DNA from: Deuterostichococcus epilithicus
Taxonomy: Eukaryota > Chlorophyta > Trebouxiophyceae > Prasiolales > Stichococcaceae
DNA: 64,000 nucleotides
Direction of reading: 5' to 3'
Assembly: GCA_033439295.1 (NCBI GenBank)
Contig: JAVTLE010000005.1
Coordinates: 62,001 to 126,000 of the forward strand
Shown here piece by piece: positions 57,575 to 64,000 of this stretch (its first letter is position 1; each line of letters begins with the position of its first letter). The notes beneath the pieces were generated by a model. The model had not been told where the DNA came from, ran no database searches, and saw nothing but the letters and a program-made list of their open reading frames with translations. The position numbers and the translations under genes were made by a program.

Positions 57575-60500
57575 ATGTCAAAGCTGCGGGCACCAGCCGC
57601 GCAGGCGCCCGCGGCGGCATGCGGCCTGTCGGGCAGCTCAGTTAACATATCGATACGTCAGCAATTGCCTCGCCGCGAACGCGCCAGGAGCCGGCAGGTT
57701 CGACCGAACGGTGCGCTATCGCGACACCATCCGATCATCGCCTGCGCGCATGCCCACCGCACAGTGGGGGCCGCAACGAATGCGAATTTTAATGAACGAA
57801 GGGGCGTGGCATGCGTCGGGCATCCGTTGCGAATCATCATCGTGCACCGGCAACGTCGACGCAGGTCTCAGGGCCATGCAGTTGACAAAATTTACACGAT
57901 GTGCTGTACACAGTTGCGAGCATTCTCATGGTGTTTCAAGGCGTCATTGCACCTCAAATCATTTCGCCGGCATCCGACACGCCTGCGATGATCTCATCCA
58001 ACTTGTACGTGCCTGCACAGGTGCGAAGCAGCAGCCCGGCTGCGCAGCCACCCACAGGAGGCGACGCCTACGCTTTCGGGTGCGAACCTCTTTTCTTCTG
58101 CGCTGCGCTGAGACACGGCCAGACAGCTTGCTGTTGCTGCACCAGAGGCGATGACGTGCTCCATCGGTGCCGTGCATGCACGCATGCATGCATTCAGGCA
58201 CCACAGGCCGCCTCGGTGCGTGGACGGCCCAAGCCCAGCATCATCATCTCAATCAGTATTGCTGCACAGTGCCCCGCGGCGACCACCGGCAGCGGCGACC
58301 CAAGCGGCGATCCAGTCGACCCAGTCAGTGAGGCCGAGGACCCTGACGAGGTGCAAAGCCGTGTCATCTTCCGCCTGGTGCACGGCGTCTCCTTCGGGGA
58401 GCAGATCAAGGTCGTCGGCGACGGCCCCGCGCTCGGCAACTGGGACATCAACGCTGCTCCAGGTGAGAGGCCAACTTGCTCGGGCAGGGGGCGTCCGCCT
58501 GAACACTTGATGTGGCAGCTTGCTACGATTGCTCATTTGTACTCCCAGTGTGTCGTGCCAATATGCATCGCAGCTGTGGCAAGGAATCAGCTAGCCAGTC
58601 ACAGGTCCACGGTCGGCTTCGCCCAGCCCGCGGCCACATCTGAGAGCTGTCACCTGGTCCGCCCGATCCGCCGCCGTTTGCCTGCTGCGCAGCCATGCAG
58701 TGGGGGGAGGGCGACAACTGGGTGCTGGAGGCGGACATCGCAGGCGGCTCCTACGACTTCAAGTTCGTGGTGCAGCGCGACGGCGCCACCTCCGACGAGT
58801 CCGACTGGGAGGCCGGTGCCAACCGCTCCGTGTTTGTGCGCCTTCTGAAATACTTTTGGCTTCTGCTGCGCGCTTCAGTACCAATCTGCTCACTGCGCCC
58901 ACTTCTCTGCTGCAAGCCTGCGACTGGGAGTTTGCAAAGGATGGGGCCTACATGCACATGCCTATCTGGCGCTGTTCCCCCAACGAAGCCCCACCAAATG
59001 GGGCGTGACCTAATCAGGACCGCAATCACGCCACTGTGCCCCCTGGGTTGGCCGCAGGTGCCGCACATGCCGACGAGCAGCGCCATCACCGTCAACGGCT
59101 CCTGGTCCAACACCAACTCCACCTTCCTGTCCATGAGGTGCCTTCCTGTATACCTATACCTTATGAAAAGGTCACGACTGCCTCACAGCACTGAGTCTGA
59201 GCCACCCATGTGCACCCCTGATTCCTGCACATGCTTCGCCATTGACGGGAGCGGTGGGGCCGTGGAGCTGCAGCAAACGGAGCTGCCTGGGCACTGGCAC
59301 GTCCACAGTCCCGCCTGCACTCACAGCAGCCTCGAAGCTCCCGGACTTTGCCGTGGAGGACATTCCTGTCCTTCCACCGCCCCATCCGAAGGCGGGAAAG
59401 TGCCTATAATCGGGGTGAAGCATCCCGAAACCACGCTTGACTGCCGCAGCCTGGACGACGACGACGAGGAGCTGGAGGGCATCTGGCAGGCGGCGCTGGA
59501 GGGTGCCCAGCGCACAAAGCGGCCCGATGCCGTGCGCACCGCCGATCTGTCGTCCCTGGTACGCCGCCGCCGGCTCCCTTGACACTGACGGCTTTCGTGG
59601 TCATGAAAGGGCCCCCTCTGCTCTCCGCCGGCGGCTGCCTTGCTTGTGGCTCGGAGTGTTTGGGGCCCCTCTGATGGCGACGCATTGGGGCCTGGCAGGG
59701 TGGCAGTTCGGCATGGCCGCAGCAGCAACGGTGGCAAAAGCACAGCAGGGCAGCACCTCCGCAGCACAGCTGCGTGGGGTGCTGATCGCAGGCGAGGTGC
59801 GCCGCTAGCGCGGCAGTACAGCAAACCCCCTGAAGTGACACACAAGTGTCCTGCTGCACAGGGCGTGTCAGCGGACGCACCGACGGCGCCGCAGGCCGCG
59901 GACGAGGTCGTCCCTGTGCAGACGCCGGAGGACCTGCCGCCAGCAGACGAGCTGCCGAGCGGCTCTGGGGGCTCAGAGGCGGATGAGCCGGCAGCGCGGG
60001 CGGCGGCCGAGGCGCAGGGCGGTGGCAGCAGCAGCAGCGGCAGAGACGAGCCTCCTCCGCGAGGGTGGGAAACCCCTAAACCCTGAACCGAACATTGGCA
60101 TGGCAGGCCCTGCGCTGATGCCGCCTGGTGGCAGTTGCGCACAAGTCAAGTTTCAACACATAGGCCACATGCCTCACTGCTTCAGAGCGGCATGCTCCAG
60201 TCGGCTGGTGTCAGGCGGCCATGTCAACATGCCCATGTGCACAATTTCCAGACGCTGGGGCGTCAGCAGCAAGTCTCGTGGTGCCACCTAGCAATGTGCC
60301 CCACATAGGTCCAGCAACGGCAGCAACGGCAACGGCGGCGGCGGTGGTGGCAGCAGCAATGGGAGCGGCAGCAGGGAGGGGGCGTCCCTGCTGGAGTCTG
60401 CCGCGGCACCTGTTGCGGCGGCAGTCAACGCAGTGGCGACAGAGGTGTCCCCTCGCCCCAGCGCGCCACCCTGAAGCGGAACGCTGCCCAGCGGCTTGCT

Positions 60501-61581
60501 GTGGTGCTACTGCGGCTGTGTCTTGAAGTCGATGGCGAGATCGATCCCCTTTGCATAACCTGCTGTCATGGCATGCCTGCAGCGTCAGAGTGCAGGTATC
60601 GCTTGCGACACACGCACTGGCTCACAGCCCTAGACCCCCACGCAGGCCATCAACACGGCGGTGGCGCCGGAGGTGGAATCCGAGCCGGCGTCCGTCGCCG
60701 AGGTCGCCGTCGCAGTCGCCGGCCTGGCTGCCGCCGGCATCGTGGCCTGGTCCCTGGCCACCCTCAAAGACACAGGTGCGCTGGCTGCTTCACCTGCCCT
60801 GACGGGCACTAACAGACGGGCGCTGACGGGCTCCGCGCCTCGTCGGGTGCTCTGACTCTGCCGAGCTGGAGCGACGCTGCCTGCAGCACTCCAATGCAAC
60901 ATGCCCATTGCTGCCCCGATCAAAGAGTTTCCAGACCGAGTTGGCATGCCTGTCCCAGCTAGATGCCGCCGCACATGTCTGCTGTCTCTGACATGTGCAA
61001 AACACTGCCGCGACCAGGCTGCGGCCTGCCGCCAGGCCCCAACGGGCTGCTGGGCGGCCTGGAGGGCGTGTCCTACCTCAGCGTGGTCGCGCTCGCGGCC
61101 TGGCGGCTCAGCCGGCGGCTGCGCTCCGGCGGCGGCGGCTCCGCCCCCACTGCCGGCCCAGGGCTGATGCTCAGCCTCGCGGAGGGCGCAGCCTACAGCA
61201 CCATTGCCCTGGGCTTGGTGGTGCTGGCACTCCAGGTGCGTCCTGGCAGCACATTCGGCTGCGCCAGCATACATTACTGCATTGTCACTACACATGCAGC
61301 GCAAATGGCGCATCTGGCCTGATATCAGTCTGGCAACCTTGCGAACGGACCCGCCAGGACCGTGTGCATCGCCTTGCGGCCGGGCACCGACTGTCATTCC
61401 GCCCTCACGACCTGGAGGCGCATTGCAATATTGTAGCAGCTAGGAATAGAAAACGAAGCATGCAGGTTGGTCTGTTGCGCCGCAGGTGGCTGAGCGCGGC
61501 TTCGTGCCCTCAGCGCTGCCGGATGCCCGCTGCTACGGGGAGGGCAGCGGTGGCGCCGCTCAGGTGTCGCCCCGCTCCTGA
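57575..61581 (+). CDS. CBM20 starch-binding protein with membrane segments
   Basis: Proposed plastid protein that binds starch. Candidate start ATG 57575: MSKLRAPAAQAPAAACGLSG then an Arg-rich stretch, like a chloroplast transit peptide. CBM20 domain: QSRVIFRLVHGVSFGEQIKV and GDGPALGNWDINAAP (to 58462), then from 58693 MQWGEGDNWVLEADIAGGSY, FKFVVQRDG and DWEAGANRS, then VPHMPTSSAITVNGSWSNTN (about 59059). Acidic linker DDDDEELEGIW (59455-59560) and a Ser/Gly/Pro-rich linker (59860-60460). Exon 60646-60775 holds the first membrane helix (VAVAVAGLAAAGIVAWSLAT). Exon 61018-61235 reads GLPPGPNGLLGGLEGVSYLS and two hydrophobic helices. Exon 61486-61581 reads VAERGFVPSALPDARCYGEG and stops at TGA 61579-61581. 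A donor within that exon (CAG-GT, exon end 61563) is in phase with the long exon at 61783, so this stop may be bypassed. CBM20 assignment is firm; first exons and localisation are inferred. Confidence 0.78.
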
Positions 61582-61782
61582 ACCACTGCCCCCGTCTAGG
61601 TACAGGCCCGCCCGCCCGCTCCCTGTGCCTGCGCCGTCTCCTGGGGCGCTGCCGGCTTGACACTTTTGCAAGGCACCTGTGGAGGAAAAGGATTCAGGGT
61701 ACGAGTAGAGGGGTCACCCAGCCGTGCCACAAGTTCGAGTCGGTAAGCAGTCGAGGTGCACAATCGCCTATGCATCGCGCAG

Positions 61783-63527
61783 GAGGCTGCAGACGTGCAG
61801 TGCGCCATTGCGGCCGAGGCGGCCGGCGTCGCCAAGCGGAGGCTAGCGGATGCAGAGGCGCGGGTCGCAGGTCTTGAGCAGCAGCTGGCGGCGGCGGAGG
61901 AGGCTGCAGGTGTGCAGCGCGCCAATGCAGCAGAGGCTGCCGGCGCTAGCGGCGCCCGGCGGCTTGCAGACGCGCCGTCTGTGCTCAGCAGTGACGCAGC
62001 GGCCACCCGTCGTCCGTTGGCAGCTGGGCCAGTGGCGGCGGGTGGCGACGCCAACACCCCCAGCAGCCTCGCGGCAGCGCAGGCGGCCTGGCGGCAGCGG
62101 CTGGCAGTGGCGGCGCGGCTGCCGCACAGGGTGCCTGCGCCATTCCTCATGGCGCAGATGATGCCTGGTACCACAGCGGCCTGTGACAGCGCCTCGCAGG
62201 CGGAGAGCCGTGCCGAGCAGTCGAAGCAGCAGCAGGGGCTAGCGGCGCAGCGGTCGGGCGGCGGCAGCAGCGGCTCGTTGGACGGCGGCGCGCCGAGCAA
62301 GCGCGACGCCATGCATCCTCAAAAGCCCAATCAGCAGTGGGACCAGCGCGGCGGGCGCTTCACGCCCTGGCGCCTGCCGCTAGGCACCATCACGCCGCAG
62401 CCGGGCGGCGGCGCCTGGCTGCCGCCCCTGGCAGATGCCGGGCTGCCGGTGCCGCTGGCGTCAGCGCCAGAAGGTGCAGCACCTCCCGGCACAGTCGCAT
62501 CGTCAACGCTGGCGCAGACAGCAGCGTCGCCTGCGGCGCAGCCAGCTGCGGTGGCGGTGCAGAGCGGTGGCGGGACTGGCGTCCCAGTAGCGACGCCAGC
62601 GCCGCAGGAGCTGTTTTGGCCCATCGCGGCTGCTCCAGGCTCGGGCGACCCGGCGCCGTCAGCCAGTCAGTTGCTGTCAGCCCAGGGTGGGGCGACAGCG
62701 GCGAGCGCCACATCAGCGTGGCCACCCTCCGATGCTGTCGCGGCCAATTCGAGAGCCGCGGCGCCAGCGGCCACGCCCGTCAGCGGCGCTGCAGCCCAGG
62801 CGCTGGTCCGGCAGGCGTCACAGCCGCTGCCGGATGCGGAGCCGGCGCCTCCGCCTGCGGAGCCGGCGCCTCCGCCTGCGGCGAAGGTCCCTGTGCTTTT
62901 CGCCGCGGCGCCGGCGCCGCCGCAGCCAGACATCGTGCCGGCCGCCGCTTCGCTGGCTCCAAACCTGCCGTCGCCTGAGGTCAAGCCGCAGCCGCAAGAG
63001 TCAAGCAGGGCGCCAAAGGCGACGCAGCCACCGCCGGCTGCTGGCGGGAAGGCGGCGCCGCCTGCTGCCCCGGCGGCGCAGCCGCAGATGCAACAACTGC
63101 TTCCCGTGCAGCAACCCGCCCCGCCGCCTGGGAAGGCCACTGCAGCCGCCCCCGCGGGTGTCGCGCCGCAGCCGCCTGCTTCTCAGCTGGGCGGCAAGGC
63201 GCCAGCATTGGCTCCCCCCGCCGAGTCGGAGCAGCGTGCCCGACTTGCTGACAGCGCAGCGGCCCCACCGGCACCGCCAGCCAGCCAGCCCAGGCCTGCT
63301 GCATCGAAGCCGGCAGAACAGGCAGGTGTGCCAAAACCAGGGCAGCAGTCCGACAGGGCCGCTGAGGCCCGGCAGGCCGAGGAGGCGCTCGCGCCGGCGG
63401 CTGCAAAGCCGGCGGCTGGGAGGCCACCGGAAGGCAGCCCAGCAGCGCAGCCGCAGAAGTCGGGTCAGCCGCCGGCACAGCAGGCAAAGCCGCCAGTCGC
63501 AGCGCCAAAGACACAGCCGGCGCCATT

Positions 63528-63580
<53 letters not shown>

Positions 63581-64000
63581 CGAAGGCGGCGCCAGTAGCG
63601 CCAAAGCCGCCGCAGCCGCTGCTGCAGCAGCAGCAGGCCAAGCCGGCGCCACCGCCACGCCAGGCGCCGCCAGTCAGCAAGCCGCCGACCGGCGGCCGGC
63701 CGCCGGCGCCTGGGGCAGCGTCCAAGCTGTCGCCCCCGGAGCCGATGCCACCAGCTGCCGCCGCCGCCGCGGACGTCGCCAAGCAGCTGCGGCAGGGCCT
63801 CAAGGCCGCGCAGGGCGAGGCGTACGATAAAATCAGTGCCCGCGTCCGTGGCCTAGGCAGCAGCCTGGAAGCAGCAGTCGCCCCGCCCGCGGCACCATCA
63901 GCAGCACCAGGTGGCGGCGCCGCCGGCACCGCCGCCGGCCAGGCGGCTGCGCCGCCGGCGGCAAAGGCGCCGCCACCGCTCTCGCTGCGCATGGAGCTGA
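61783..64000 (+). CDS. Coiled-coil and Pro/Ala/Gln-rich exon, likely tail of the CBM20 gene (partial)
   Basis: An exon with a cgcag acceptor at 61782, open in one frame for over 2.2 kb to the window edge. It starts EAADVQCAIAAEAAGVAKRR, then LADAEARVAGLEQQLAAAEE, a coiled coil with an internally repeated EAA(D/G)VQ(C/R)A(I/N)AAEAAG unit. The rest is low-complexity and probably disordered, rich in Pro, Ala and Gln, with a 17-residue polyQ (63529-63579). Near the end, LRQGLKAAQGEAYDKISARV looks helical. Upstream the frame meets a TAA near 61745 with no ATG in between. Only 201 bases separate it from the preceding stop, so a separate promoter and first exon hardly fit. The donor after 61563 is phase 0 and joins in frame. 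I therefore infer one gene with 57575-61563. Its end lies outside the window. Confidence 0.65.
63529..63579 (+). repeat. Pure (CAG)17 tract
   Basis: Seventeen uninterrupted CAG codons giving polyglutamine in the exon above, followed by AKAAPVAPKPPQP. Pure codon repetition suggests recent, length-variable expansion. Confidence 0.95.

Noticed and set aside
62687-63598. 303-residue Arg-rich plus-strand frame and Ala-rich minus-strand frames
   Set aside because: Shadows of the Pro/Ala/Gln-rich exon that stays open to the window edge in another frame and has a sensible coiled-coil start.
61783-64000. Independent gene starting at an internal ATG (about 62149 or 62311)
   Set aside because: It would discard the well-formed coiled coil that lies upstream in the same frame, and there is no room for a promoter. 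Continuation of the CBM20 gene is simpler, though not proven.

Overview
The window reads as nuclear DNA of a green alga (Chlorophyta, probably a GC-rich core chlorophyte). The evidence is GC-rich intron-dense genes with GT-AG and some GC-AG introns, acceptors of the form gcgcag or ctgcag, a plant-type SQD1, plant GT77 glycosyltransferases, and algal-style GAF/PAS/TKL kinases. The species cannot be named from sequence alone. Four isolated N positions (17413, 23399, 39311, 55101) show it is a draft assembly. All exon boundaries below were worked out by hand from reading frame, splice sites and comparison between paralogues inside the window.

Layout: 1-966 (+), 3' end of SQD1 (sulfolipid synthesis). 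1397-2110 (-), leucine-rich-repeat-like gene, weak. 3024-9229 (+), type II membrane GT77 glycosyltransferase (XEG113-like) number 1. 10168-18003 (-) and 19717-26569 (-), kinases A and B. 27536-28706 (+), UPF0060/YnfA-type small membrane protein. 29464-38735 (+), kinase C. 39781-40060 (-), frameshifted zinc-ribbon relic. 41605-49596 (+), GT77 glycosyltransferase number 2. 50751-56779 (-), polyQ protein with a bZIP-like coiled coil. 57575-61581 (+), starch-binding CBM20 protein with membrane segments, probably continuing into a long coiled-coil plus Pro/Ala/Gln-rich tail that runs off the window at 64000.

Two gene families dominate. The two GT77 genes share intron positions and phases and probably act in the Golgi on hydroxyproline-rich wall glycoproteins. 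The three kinases share an N-terminal MGC acylation motif, a GAF domain, a PAS-like segment and a TKL-type kinase domain with an HGD catalytic loop, so they look like membrane-anchored sensor kinases made by local duplication.

The most unusual signal is in the introns. Again and again they carry decayed or intact partial copies of the neighbouring exon, often with its splice site, and several lie beside short TTTAGGG-like (telomere-like) tracts. This is seen in SQD1, both GT77 genes and kinase C, which points to a genome-wide process that duplicates exon-intron junctions.
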